This document shows, piece after piece, positions 6,893 through 13,403 of a DNA stretch of 18,554 bases; position 1 is the first letter of the stretch; every line of letters starts with the position of its first letter. Location: assembly GCA_902494585.1 (NCBI GenBank), contig CABUUD010000028.1, positions 1 to 18,554 on the forward strand, in the 5' to 3' direction. The notes under the pieces are model-generated. The model did not search any database. It was not told the origin of the DNA and worked only from the letters and a program-made list of their open reading frames with translations. Made by a program: the position numbers and the translations under genes. Origin of the DNA: an uncultured Collinsella sp. GTDB taxonomy: Bacteria > Actinomycetota > Coriobacteriia > Coriobacteriales > Coriobacteriaceae.

Positions 6893-8197
6893 TTAGGCGC
6901 GCTCGGCACGAGCAAGCTCGGCAGCGACGAGCTTGACGGCCAGCACCAGTACGTCGAGTGCTGCCTCCAGGTCCTCGACCGTGGGATAGCTCGGCGCGAT
7001 GCGGATGTTGGTGTCGCGCGGATCCTTGCCATAAGGCCAGGTGGCACCAGCCGGCGTAAGCTTGACGCCCAGGTCGGCACAAAGCGCTGCGACCTTTTGG
7101 GCCGAGCCCTCGGGACCATCAAAGCTCACAAAGTAGCCGCCGCGGGGATGCGTCCAAGTGGCGCAACCCGTCTCGCCCAGGCCCTCGGTGAGCTTACGCT
7201 CAACGGCCTCAAAGCGCGGGCGCAAGAACTCGGCATGCTTTTTCATGTGCTCCTTGACCGCCTCGATGGTGGGAAGGAAACGCACGTGACGCAGCTGGTT
7301 GAGCTTGTCGGCGCTGATGAGGCCGGCCTTCAGGCGCTTGGAGAACTCCGCGATAACCGCGGGGCTCGCACCGATAAAGCCGATGCCGGCGCCCGGGAAG
7401 GTGATCTTGGACGTCGAGGCAAAGGCCACCACGCGATCCTCGGTGCCCGCCGCGCGAGCGAGGTCGAAGATATTGGCGAGCTCGTCGGTCTCGTCGTACA
7501 GGTCGTGCACGCAGTAGGCGTTGTCCCAGAAGATGCGGAAATCGGGCGCGGCCGTGGGCATCTCGACCAGGCGACGCACGGTGTCCTCGCTAAAGGTGAT
7601 GCCCGTGGGGTTGGAATACTTGGGCACGCACCAGATGCCCTTGATGGAGTCGTCGGCGGCAACCAGGCGCTCGACCTCGTCCATGTCGGGGCCGTTGTCG
7701 GTCATCGCGACGGGGACGTTCTCGATGCCCAAGTCGGCGGTGATGCCAAAGTGACGATCGTAGCCGGGAACAGGGCACAGGAACTTGACTTTCTTGCCGT
7801 CGTGCGCGGCCTCGTAAGCCTCCCAGGGCTCGCTGCCGCACGAACCGCAGCGCCAAAACATGCCGGCGATATCGTGCTCGATCAGAAGGCTCGACGAACC
7901 CAGTACGAGCGTCTGCTCGGCAGGGCAACCCAGGAACTCCCCCGCCAGCTTGCGCGCCGAGGGAATGCCCTCAAAGCAACCGTAGTTTGAGCAGTCGACG
8001 TTGCCGTCGTGCAGATCGGCATCGGCATTGAGGATATCGAGCATGGGTCGAGAGATGTCCACCTGGGAGGGCGACGGCTTGCCGCGGGCCATGTCGAGCG
8101 CCAGGCCCTTGGCCTTGACCTCGGCGACCTCGGCTTTGAGCGCCTCGATGGCGGCATCGAGTTCGGTGGTTTCCATCTTCTGGTAGATCGTCTGCAT
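6893..8197 (-). CDS. Aspartate aminotransferase, class I subgroup Ic type
   Basis: Protein of 434 aa, a PLP enzyme expected to swap the amino group between aspartate and 2-oxoglutarate. The Schiff-base lysine is K264 in STSKITFPGAG. YSNPTG (194-199) and FWDNAY with D225/Y227 are the PLP-binding motifs. RGGYFVSF and the NIRIAPSYP stretch supply the substrate-binding arginine. The N-terminal pattern LDMARGKPSPSQVDISRPML matches the Corynebacterium AspT-like family (Pfam Asp_aminotransf), which is longer than the classical type. The ATG at 8197 has GAAAGG eight bases upstream; Met8 is a weaker alternative. It could act on other amino acids, but the family assignment is firm. Its promoter region is shared with the divergent small gene. 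Confidence 0.9.
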   Translation of the reverse strand: MQTIYQKMETTELDAAIEALKAEVAEVKAKGLALDMARGKPSPSQVDISRPMLDILNADADLHDGNVDCSNYGCFEGIPSARKLAGEFLGCPAEQTLVLGSSSLLIEHDIAGMFWRCGSCGSEPWEAYEAAHDGKKVKFLCPVPGYDRHFGITADLGIENVPVAMTDNGPDMDEVERLVAADDSIKGIWCVPKYSNPTGITFSEDTVRRLVEMPTAAPDFRIFWDNAYCVHDLYDETDELANIFDLARAAGTEDRVVAFASTSKITFPGAGIGFIGASPAVIAEFSKRLKAGLISADKLNQLRHVRFLPTIEAVKEHMKKHAEFLRPRFEAVERKLTEGLGETGCATWTHPRGGYFVSFDGPEGSAQKVAALCADLGVKLTPAGATWPYGKDPRDTNIRIAPSYPTVEDLEAALDVLVLAVKLVAAELARAERA

Positions 8198-8233
8198 GGG
8201 TGCGACCTTTCGCGAAGCGGGACGTTGCAGTTC

Positions 8234-8247
8234 GTCTAAGTATAGAC
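8234..8247. promoter_or_regulatory. Symmetrical element over a -10 box in the divergent spacer
   Basis: GTCTA-AGTA-TAGAC is an inverted repeat that contains TATACT (minus strand, 8239-8244), a good -10 box for the aminotransferase gene about 42 bases from its ATG. No matching -35 is evident. It may be an operator or chance symmetry. A second small hairpin (ACGGC/GCCGT) follows at about 8261-8275. Confidence 0.3.
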
Positions 8248-8346
8248 CGCCACCGCCGCAACGGCATGAAGCCGTGATAGATTAAGTTCATCGCAATGAT
8301 TTACGAATCGCCACGCATGCCGGCGCGGGGCGCCCAAGGAGGCACT

Positions 8347-8601
8347 ATGGAGTACGGATCGTTTCAGGCCGAGGAATTCGGCGACCTGCAGCGCCTGGTC
8401 GACGGACTGTTTTACGACCGCCACGCCATCGACCGCCTGGATCTGATCGTACAAGCCGAAATCTTGGACCTGGCGCCCGATCTCATGGAAATCGTCAACC
8501 TGCTACCGCCCGGCTATTACGACCGCCAGTCACTTTGCGACCAGCTCAACTCCGCCTTGGCCGCCCACGGCTGGGGCGCCGTCTACGGAACGGTGGAATA
8601 A
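8347..8601 (+). CDS. Small conserved-looking hypothetical protein
   Basis: Protein of 84 aa starting MEYGSFQAEEFGDL and ending GWGAVYGTVE. AAGGAGG lies about four to five bases before the ATG at 8347; an in-frame ATG at 8296 would add 17 residues but has no ribosome binding site. It is acidic, has one Cys and no membrane helix or signal peptide, and looks like a small helical cytoplasmic protein. Codon use and G+C match the neighbours, and it is followed at once by a strong terminator, so it is probably real. I do not recognise the family. It is transcribed away from the aminotransferase gene and toward nhaA. Confidence 0.75.
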   Translation: MEYGSFQAEEFGDLQRLVDGLFYDRHAIDRLDLIVQAEILDLAPDLMEIVNLLPPGYYDRQSLCDQLNSALAAHGWGAVYGTVE

Positions 8602-8604
8602 GCC

Positions 8605-8633
8605 TAGTCATTTAAGAACGTCCCCATTGACTA
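8605..8633. repeat. Short inverted repeat with GAACGTCCC core
   Basis: TAGTCA (8605-8610) and TGACTA (8628-8633) are inverted and enclose TTTAAGAACGTCCCCAT. The core resembles the right arm of the palindrome at 1106-1163 (TTTAGGAACGTCCC). It also lies between convergent genes, just before a terminator. Probably a reduced copy of the same repeat family. Confidence 0.5.
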
Positions 8634-8670
8634 AAACGCCGCTTGTGATGGTGTCCACAGGCGGCGTTTT
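8633..8670. terminator. Two-way intrinsic terminator
   Basis: The stem AAAACGCCGC / GCGGCGTTTT continues inward as TTGTG/CACAG with one G·T pair and has an 8-base loop. A- and T-runs on the two sides let it stop both the small plus-strand gene and nhaA on the minus strand. Confidence 0.92.
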
Positions 8671-8687
8671 CAAACTTGTATATGCTT

Positions 8688-10046
8688 TTACTCGTTCTTG
8701 GGCGCGGGGTGCTTGCAGATCACACTCATGTAGATCATGCCAAGTACGGCCGCGGTGACAGAGCCGGCGAGAATAGCGGCCTTGGCAGCCAGAACCTCAA
8801 ACTGGGCCGTCGGGAAGGCGAGGCCGCTGATGAGGATCGACATCGTAAAGCCGATGCCGCCCAGAATGCCCACACCGGCAATCATGTGCCAGTTGACGTT
8901 GCGCGGCAACTGGCAAGCCTTGAGCTTGACCAGGGCAAATGTCATGCCAAAAATACCAATCGGCTTGCCCAGCAGCATGCCAAAGTACACGCCGAGCGTC
9001 ACCGGGTCGGTGAGCAACGTGCTCATATCCACGCCTACCAGGCGAACCTGTGCGTTCACGAACGCAAAGATCGGCAGAATCACAAAGTTGACCGGTGTGG
9101 AGATCAGACGCTCCATGCGGATGAGCGGCGGGGTCACGCGGTGCATGACGCGCTCGACCCTGGTGGTCGAGACGGTAAAGTCATGCTGGCCCAAGATGTG
9201 CGCCTCGTCGTCGTAGCGGTCATCGAGCAGCGGCAGGCACTCGCCCAACCAATCGGTGAGGCTATCGAGCTTGACGCCGCACTTGGCCGGGATGGTAAAG
9301 GCCAAGATAACGCCAGCAAGCGTGGCGTGCACGCCGCTCTTGAACATACAGAACCACAACAGCAGACCCAGTACCGAATACGGGGCAAGGCGGTAATGCT
9401 GCGTCTTGTTGAGCCACACGAGCGCGCAGGTCACAAGCGCGGCGGCGCCCAACCAAAACGGATTGGGGCTCTGACCGTAGAAGATGGCGATGGCGGCGAT
9501 GGAGATGAGGTCGTCGGCGATGGCGAGCGTCGAGAAGAACACGCGCACGCCGTTGGGAACGCGATTGCCCAAAAGCGATAGCACGCCCAGCGCAAAGGCA
9601 ATATCGGTTGCCATGGGGATGGCCCAACCGTTGCGGGCGCCGGCATGGTTGAAGATCAGGTAGATACAGGCGGGAACGACGCCGCCGCCCACGGCCGCCA
9701 GCATGGGAAGCATGGCCTGACGCGGATTCTTGAGCTCGCCGACCGTCATCTCGTACTTAAGCTCAATGCCCACCAACAAAAAGAAAATCGCCATGAGGAA
9801 GTCGTTGACGAAAAGCTCAACGGTGAGACCGGCCGTAAGGTTGCCCAGACCCACATACAGCGGGGTCTCCAAAAAGTGATGGATGGCCTCGTAGGCATCG
9901 GTGTTGGCGCAAATGACGGCGGCGATGGCGGCGAAGACCATGACGGCGGCGGAAATCGTGCCGTTCTCGGTGATGCGCTCCCAAATGTCGTGACGTTCAA
10001 AGCGCTTGCGCTCACGAACGTTGAACAGCTGCTCAGTTGCTGCCAT
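8688..10046 (-). CDS. nhaA: Na+/H+ antiporter NhaA
   Basis: Protein of 452 aa, somewhat longer than E. coli NhaA, with about 12 hydrophobic helices. The transport aspartates are present: D148 in MATDIAFALG and the pair D178-D179 in LAIADDLISI, matching E. coli D133, D163 and D164. The helix X lysine is likely that of GMLLGKPIG. A hydrophilic insert of ~50 residues (DDRYDDEAHILGQHDF region) lies between the two halves and accounts for the extra length. It exchanges external protons for internal sodium across the cytoplasmic membrane, giving salt and alkali tolerance. The ATG at 10046 has AAAGGAG six bases upstream. The gene stands alone, and its leader contains an intrinsic terminator (see 10080-10115), suggesting controlled read-through. 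Confidence 0.95.
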   Translation of the reverse strand: MAATEQLFNVRERKRFERHDIWERITENGTISAAVMVFAAIAAVICANTDAYEAIHHFLETPLYVGLGNLTAGLTVELFVNDFLMAIFFLLVGIELKYEMTVGELKNPRQAMLPMLAAVGGGVVPACIYLIFNHAGARNGWAIPMATDIAFALGVLSLLGNRVPNGVRVFFSTLAIADDLISIAAIAIFYGQSPNPFWLGAAALVTCALVWLNKTQHYRLAPYSVLGLLLWFCMFKSGVHATLAGVILAFTIPAKCGVKLDSLTDWLGECLPLLDDRYDDEAHILGQHDFTVSTTRVERVMHRVTPPLIRMERLISTPVNFVILPIFAFVNAQVRLVGVDMSTLLTDPVTLGVYFGMLLGKPIGIFGMTFALVKLKACQLPRNVNWHMIAGVGILGGIGFTMSILISGLAFPTAQFEVLAAKAAILAGSVTAAVLGMIYMSVICKHPAPKNE

Positions 10047-10060
10047 GGGCGGCTCCTTTC

Positions 10061-10076
10061 ACGGGAAAGCTCCCGT
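10061..10076 (-). promoter_or_regulatory. Small hairpin directly upstream of the nhaA ribosome binding site
   Basis: ACGGGA / TCCCGT (6 bp, 4-base loop) ends one base before the AAAGGAG ribosome binding site at 10053-10059 on the minus strand. It lies between the leader terminator and the start codon and could affect translation or form part of an alternative fold. Confidence 0.4.
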
Positions 10077-10079
10077 CTT

Positions 10080-10115
10080 AAAAAAGCACGGCCCGCCCAA
10101 GTGGCGGTGCCGCGC
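10080..10115 (-). terminator. Intrinsic terminator in the nhaA leader (candidate attenuator)
   Basis: Read on the minus strand, GCGC-GGC-A-CCGCC pairs with GGCGG-GCC-GTGC around a 5-base loop (ACTTG). This is a 12-bp stem with one bulge and one G·U pair, followed directly by six T. It ends 33 bases before the nhaA ATG, too close for a normal promoter to fit between. The upstream ppaC gene already has its own terminator at 10255-10294. The simplest reading is a regulated terminator inside the nhaA transcript. Confidence 0.7.
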
Positions 10116-10254
10116 TCTAACGTATTACGCTTGCATCTAGCCTACCCTGCACGGCAAGCACGCAGGCGTGGCCGAAAAGCGGAACCACAGGTTGAACATT
10201 ATTTGCTCAACGGCACGGGCACGCCTGTCCAAGAGACGACGCGGCGACGTGCAC

Positions 10255-10294
10255 AAAAAACGACCGGAGCGCGGGGCGTCCGCGATCCGGTCGT
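10255..10294 (-). terminator. Intrinsic terminator of ppaC
   Basis: The long stem CGACCGGA...TCCGGTCG continues inward with CGCGG/CCGCG around a GGCGT loop. On the minus strand it is followed by six T. It lies 20 bases after the ppaC stop. Confidence 0.93.
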
Positions 10295-10313
10295 GGCGTT
10301 TGGTCAACTAAAC

Positions 10314-11237
10314 CTAGCAGGCGGCCATAATGGGGGCAGCGACCTGCTTCTTACGGGAGAGGACGCCCGGCATCCAGACGCCGTCGTGCTCGTCGGCAAT
10401 GCCCAGGCCCTTCTGAGCAGCCTCGGTCTCGCCCTCGAGCAGGACCTGCGAGCCCTCCTCCATGATGTCGGTGATGCACAGGACAATGCCGTCGGCACCC
10501 TTCTCAGCGGCGTAGGCGCGCATGGCCTCGCGAATCTCGTCGATCATGCCGAGTGCGCGGGTCTTGTCGACAGTCTCGTACTGGCCGATGAGCAGCTTCT
10601 TGCCGGCGGGCTCGAACATCTTGATGTCGTTGCCGACCATCTCGGCTGCGGTGAAGGAGCCGGACGGACGGGTAAGGAAGACCTCCATGCCAAACTTGAC
10701 CGGGTCGACGCCCACCTGCTCGCCGAGCTTGGCGGCGACGGCGCGGTCGACATCGGTGGTGGTGGGGCTCTTGAGCATGAGCGTGTCGGTCATCATGGCC
10801 GAGAGCAGCAGCTTAGCCTGGACGTCGGAAAGCTCAACACCGAGCACGCCGGCGAGCTTGGTGACGATGGTGCAGCTGGAGCCCCAGGGCAGGCAGATGT
10901 AGTGCAGCGGGCCGGCGGTCTCGAAGTCGCCGATGCGGTGATGATCGACAACGCCAAAGACCGTGGCGTCCTTAAGGCCAGCGACGGACTGGGCAGACTC
11001 GTTGTGGTCGGTGAGGACGACGAGCTGACCGGCCTCGACGGACTCGATCACACGGGGCTCGGCGATGCCGGCGTCGGCGAGCAGCTTGGCGGACTCGGCC
11101 GGAAGCTGACCAAGGGCGCAGGCCTCGTAGGTGTTGCCGGCATACTCAACCTGGTTGAGCAGCTGGGACAGGACGACGGCGCTCATGATGGCGTCGTTAT
11201 CGGGGTTCTGGTGACCAAAGACAAGAACGTTTGCCAT
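10314..11237 (-). CDS. ppaC: Manganese-dependent (family II) inorganic pyrophosphatase
   Basis: Protein of 307 aa, the normal length without CBS or DRTGG inserts. The DHH-family metal ligands are visible: H9, D13 and D15 in FGHQNPDNDA, D77 in LTDHNE, D98-H99-H100 in VVDHHRIGDF, and the Asp of MMTDTLML. The C-terminal DHHA2 domain ends with the substrate-binding SRKKQVAAPI. It hydrolyses pyrophosphate in the cytoplasm and so pulls biosynthetic reactions forward. The ATG at 11237 has GGAGG six bases upstream. It follows the ROK kinase gene on the same strand by 166 bases that hold a GGGACAG-type repeat, and no clear promoter or terminator was found there. Co-transcription with the kinase is possible but not shown. 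Confidence 0.96.
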   Translation of the reverse strand: MANVLVFGHQNPDNDAIMSAVVLSQLLNQVEYAGNTYEACALGQLPAESAKLLADAGIAEPRVIESVEAGQLVVLTDHNESAQSVAGLKDATVFGVVDHHRIGDFETAGPLHYICLPWGSSCTIVTKLAGVLGVELSDVQAKLLLSAMMTDTLMLKSPTTTDVDRAVAAKLGEQVGVDPVKFGMEVFLTRPSGSFTAAEMVGNDIKMFEPAGKKLLIGQYETVDKTRALGMIDEIREAMRAYAAEKGADGIVLCITDIMEEGSQVLLEGETEAAQKGLGIADEHDGVWMPGVLSRKKQVAAPIMAAC

Positions 11238-11329
11238 GGATATCCTCCACTTGATATGTGTACTTGGACGTAGCTATGGTAGCACGCCGATGCCGAGCCT
11301 TCGCAGACGGAAGGACCACGGCATATTTT

Positions 11330-11392
11330 GGGGCAGGCACGGGGGCCAAGGCTGTCCCTTTTGTACCATGTTAGTGCAAAGTAACCTGCCCC
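11330..11392. repeat. Inverted repeat with GGGGCAGG arms
   Basis: GGGGCAGG (11330-11337) and CCTGCCCC (11385-11392) are inverted. On the minus strand the interior contains ACAAAAGGGACAG and GGCAGGTTACTTTG, which resemble the element at 12415-12451. It lies between the ROK kinase stop and ppaC. No T-run follows the stem, so it is not a standard terminator. Probably a diverged REP-like copy. Confidence 0.45.
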
Positions 11393-11403
11393 CCTTGCAC
11401 CAG

Positions 11404-12357
11404 CTATTTGCCGGCGGCGCGCAGAGCTACGTAGGCGGCACCGATGATGCCGGCGTCGTTTCCGAGCGAAGCGACCTTAATGGGCGTCTCGCGCGAGGCA
11501 GAGAGCGCGTAGCGCTGGAAGTACTCGCGAGCCTTGTCGAGGTAGACATCGGCCGAGGCGGAGGCGCCGCCACCGATCAGGAACATCTCGGGGTCGACCA
11601 CGTTGGCGATAAGTGCCAGAGCACGACCGAGATAGTCGGCCATGGTGTCGGCCGCGGCCAGCGCGAGCTTGTCGCCCTCGCGGCAGGCCTGGAACACGTC
11701 CTTGGAATCGGAGGGGCCGGTGAGTTCGATGGGGTCGACGCCCGCCTTCTTGCACTCGGCCAGGTAATTGCTCACCACGCCGGTGGCGCTGGAATACTGC
11801 TCCAGGTGGCCATGGCCGCCACAGCCGCAGGTGCGCTCCTCGGCCGGGTTCAGGCACATGTGGCCAATCTCGCCGCCGGCACCCACAACGCCCGATACCA
11901 CGTCGCCGTTAACGATAACGCCGCCGCCCACGCCGGTACCGATGGTGACCATCACGACGTTCTGCACGCCCTTGGCAGAACCGAGCCAGGCCTCGCCCAT
12001 GGCAGCGGCGTTGGCATCGTTCTCATACTTAACGACCGCATCAGGGCAGTGCTCCTGGATGGCGATCTTGAGCTCGGGCAGGTTAATGGCAATGTTGGCC
12101 TTGACCTTGGCATCGCCCGACGCCGGGATGGGGCACGGAACGGCCAGGCCAATGCCTGCCACAAAGGCGCGCGGAATCTGCGCCTTGGCGACCACCTGGT
12201 CGATAGCCTCGGTCACCGCGGCAAAGCCCGCAGCGTCAACGATGGGAGGCGTGGGCACGCTGGCCTTGGCCAGCAGATTTCCGTCCTCGTCGAACAGGCC
12301 CTCCTTAACCGAAGTGCCGCCGACGTCGATGCCGATGTAGTACTGCTTGGGTTCCAT
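11404..12357 (-). CDS. ROK-family glucokinase
   Basis: Protein of 317 aa, typical for ROK sugar kinases. The ATP site is IGIDVGGTSVKEG (8-20). The catalytic aspartate is D114 in ENDANAA. TIGTGVGGG (138-146) and GAGGEIGH (159-166) are family motifs. The zinc site is H166 with C177 and C179 in CGCGGHGHLE, where the usual third Cys is replaced by His184. It is expected to phosphorylate free glucose with ATP. The start ATG at 12357 begins MEPKQYYIGIDVGG; an upstream in-frame start at 12423 would add 22 unlikely residues. It follows the PTS operon terminator on the same strand. The GH1 enzyme of that operon would release unphosphorylated glucose, which this kinase could use. N-acetylmannosamine or fructose kinase activity cannot be excluded. 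Confidence 0.9.
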   Translation of the reverse strand: MEPKQYYIGIDVGGTSVKEGLFDEDGNLLAKASVPTPPIVDAAGFAAVTEAIDQVVAKAQIPRAFVAGIGLAVPCPIPASGDAKVKANIAINLPELKIAIQEHCPDAVVKYENDANAAAMGEAWLGSAKGVQNVVMVTIGTGVGGGVIVNGDVVSGVVGAGGEIGHMCLNPAEERTCGCGGHGHLEQYSSATGVVSNYLAECKKAGVDPIELTGPSDSKDVFQACREGDKLALAAADTMADYLGRALALIANVVDPEMFLIGGGASASADVYLDKAREYFQRYALSASRETPIKVASLGNDAGIIGAAYVALRAAGK

Positions 12358-12363
12358 GGGAGC

Positions 12364-12396
12364 CCACCTTTCTCGTTTAAACATTGCCTGTATGGT
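12364..12396 (-). promoter_or_regulatory. Possible promoter of the ROK kinase gene
   Basis: On the minus strand, TTGAGA is followed after 18 bases by TGTTTA, a weak -35/-10 pair close to the start codon. It lies next to the repeat at 12415-12451. Because the PTS operon is terminated upstream, some promoter is needed in this 145-base gap; this is the best candidate seen. Confidence 0.25.
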
Positions 12397-12414
12397 ACCG
12401 CTCTCAAGGCAAAA

Positions 12415-12451
12415 ACCTACCAAAAAGGGACAGGTTTGTTTTGGCAGGTTT
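12415..12451. repeat. REP-like element with TTTTGGCAGGTT core
   Basis: The sequence AAAACCTACCAAAA and its near-inverted partner TTTTGGCAGGTTTT (13 of 14 match) flank AGGGACAGGTTTG. The same TTTGGCAGGTT core and preceding GAC.GGTTTG occur twice, inverted, at 16308-16387. This is one copy of a dispersed intergenic element. Confidence 0.6.
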
Positions 12452-12502
12452 TATCTGGGGTAACGCAATTGGCTGCCCAACAGGCCGCGCAAGACCATCC
12501 CC

Positions 12503-12540
12503 AAAAATAAAGGCGCCGGGAGGCGGAGGCTCCCGGCGCC
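12503..12540 (-). terminator. Intrinsic terminator of the PTS operon
   Basis: GGCGCCGGGAG and CTCCCGGCGCC (11 bp, perfect) with a 7-base loop are followed on the minus strand by TTTATTTTT. It lies about 60 bases after the IIA stop. Two small hairpins, GGACCG/CGGTCC and CGGCG/CGCCG, sit in between. Confidence 0.93.
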
Positions 12541-12598
12541 CGTCAAAGGGACTATGTTGTCTGTTGGACCGCACGGTCCGTCGCGGCGATAACGCCGA

Positions 12599-12931
12599 CT
12601 AGGCCTGAAGTGCCTGCAGCTGCTTGTGAACCTCGATGAGCTCCGTCGCCATGACGCGCATGGTCTCGGTGCCGGCCATCTGGTCCTCGGCATGCAGCAA
12701 AATCAACGGGGCCTCGCCGTTACGCTCGCCGTTGGCCTCCTTCTTCAGAAGCCCCATGTGAACATCGTGGCCACCGTTATAGGCCTCGTCGCCCTGCTTG
12801 ATAAGCTCCTCGGCGGCGTCAAAATCGCCCTCCTTGGCCTTTTGCACGGCATTGATGTACATGCTCTTGGCGGTACCGACGTAGCTGATGATCTCAAAGC
12901 AGGTCATCTGCAGTTCGTTCATATCCTCCAT
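12599..12931 (-). CDS. PTS lactose/cellobiose-family IIA component
   Basis: Protein of 110 aa from ATG at 12931, the normal size for Lac-family IIA. The phosphorylated histidine is H80 in LLHAEDQ, and D83 is the likely metal ligand; GHDVHMGLL lies just before. It is all-helical, forms trimers in the family, and carries phosphate from HPr to IIB. The start is uncertain: GTG at 12940 sits directly on the IIB stop codon, ATG at 12931 has a weak AGGTG, and ATG at 12922 has GGAGG only two bases away. In every case IIB and IIA are nearly touching, so translation is probably coupled. It is the last gene of the operon. Confidence 0.93.
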   Translation of the reverse strand: MEDMNELQMTCFEIISYVGTAKSMYINAVQKAKEGDFDAAEELIKQGDEAYNGGHDVHMGLLKKEANGERNGEAPLILLHAEDQMAGTETMRVMATELIEVHKQLQALQA

Positions 12932-12940
12932 GCAGAGCAC

Positions 12941-13243
12941 CTAGCCCATCACGCTGACGCAGTGGTCGATGATGCCGGCAGCGTTCATGCGGCCGTAGTC
13001 GACCATGTTGATAACCTCAACCGGGAAGCGGCCGGCGGCCTCCTTCTCAAAATCGCCCTTGGTGTAGCCGATCTGCGGACCAAGCAGCAACATGTCGCAC
13101 TCGTCCAGGTGATCGTGGGCCTCGTTCATGGGACGAGCCTCGACCTCAATATCCAGACCACGGTTTGCAACCTCGGCCTGCATCTTCTGGACCAGCAGGC
13201 TCGTGGACATACCGGCATTGCAGCAGAGCATGATCTTCTTCAT
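12941..13243 (-). CDS. PTS lactose/cellobiose-family IIB component
   Basis: Protein of 100 aa, typical for a free-standing IIB of the Lac family. The phosphocysteine is C8 in MLCCNAGMSTSLLV, followed by the phosphate-binding loop. It receives phosphate from IIA and passes it to the sugar held by IIC. ATG at 13243 has a strong AAGGAGG. The stop codon is directly followed by the IIA start region. The 160 bases between IIC and IIB hold a strong hairpin without a T-run. Confidence 0.95.
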   Translation of the reverse strand: MKKIMLCCNAGMSTSLLVQKMQAEVANRGLDIEVEARPMNEAHDHLDECDMLLLGPQIGYTKGDFEKEAAGRFPVEVINMVDYGRMNAAGIIDHCVSVMG

Positions 13244-13325
13244 GGTTTCCTCCTTATAACTGCGCGGCGCGCAGACGACAACTGGTTTTATTCCTTGCGG
13301 CTATTGTGCCCACCCCCTGCATCTT

Positions 13326-13380
13326 TACACAAGGGAGAGAGCTGCGGGCACCGGCACCGCGTACCGGCGCCCGCAAAGGT
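13326..13380 (-). other. Strong intercistronic hairpin between PTS IIC and IIB
   Basis: TGCGGGC.CCGG and CCGG.GCCCGCA (12 positions, one G·U on the minus strand) with a ~9-base loop lie at about 13347-13380 in the 160-base IIC-IIB gap. No T-run follows, so it is more likely an RNA stabiliser or processing site than a terminator. Confidence 0.5.
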
Positions 13381-13403
13381 GAAAGGGACGAACGTTAGGC
13401 GTT

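Noticed and set aside
9645..12510. Long plus-strand frames (542 and 424 residues) opposite nhaA, ppaC and the ROK kinase
   Set aside because: They run through terminators and intergenic repeats, show Gly/Asp/His/Leu bias and have no motifs.
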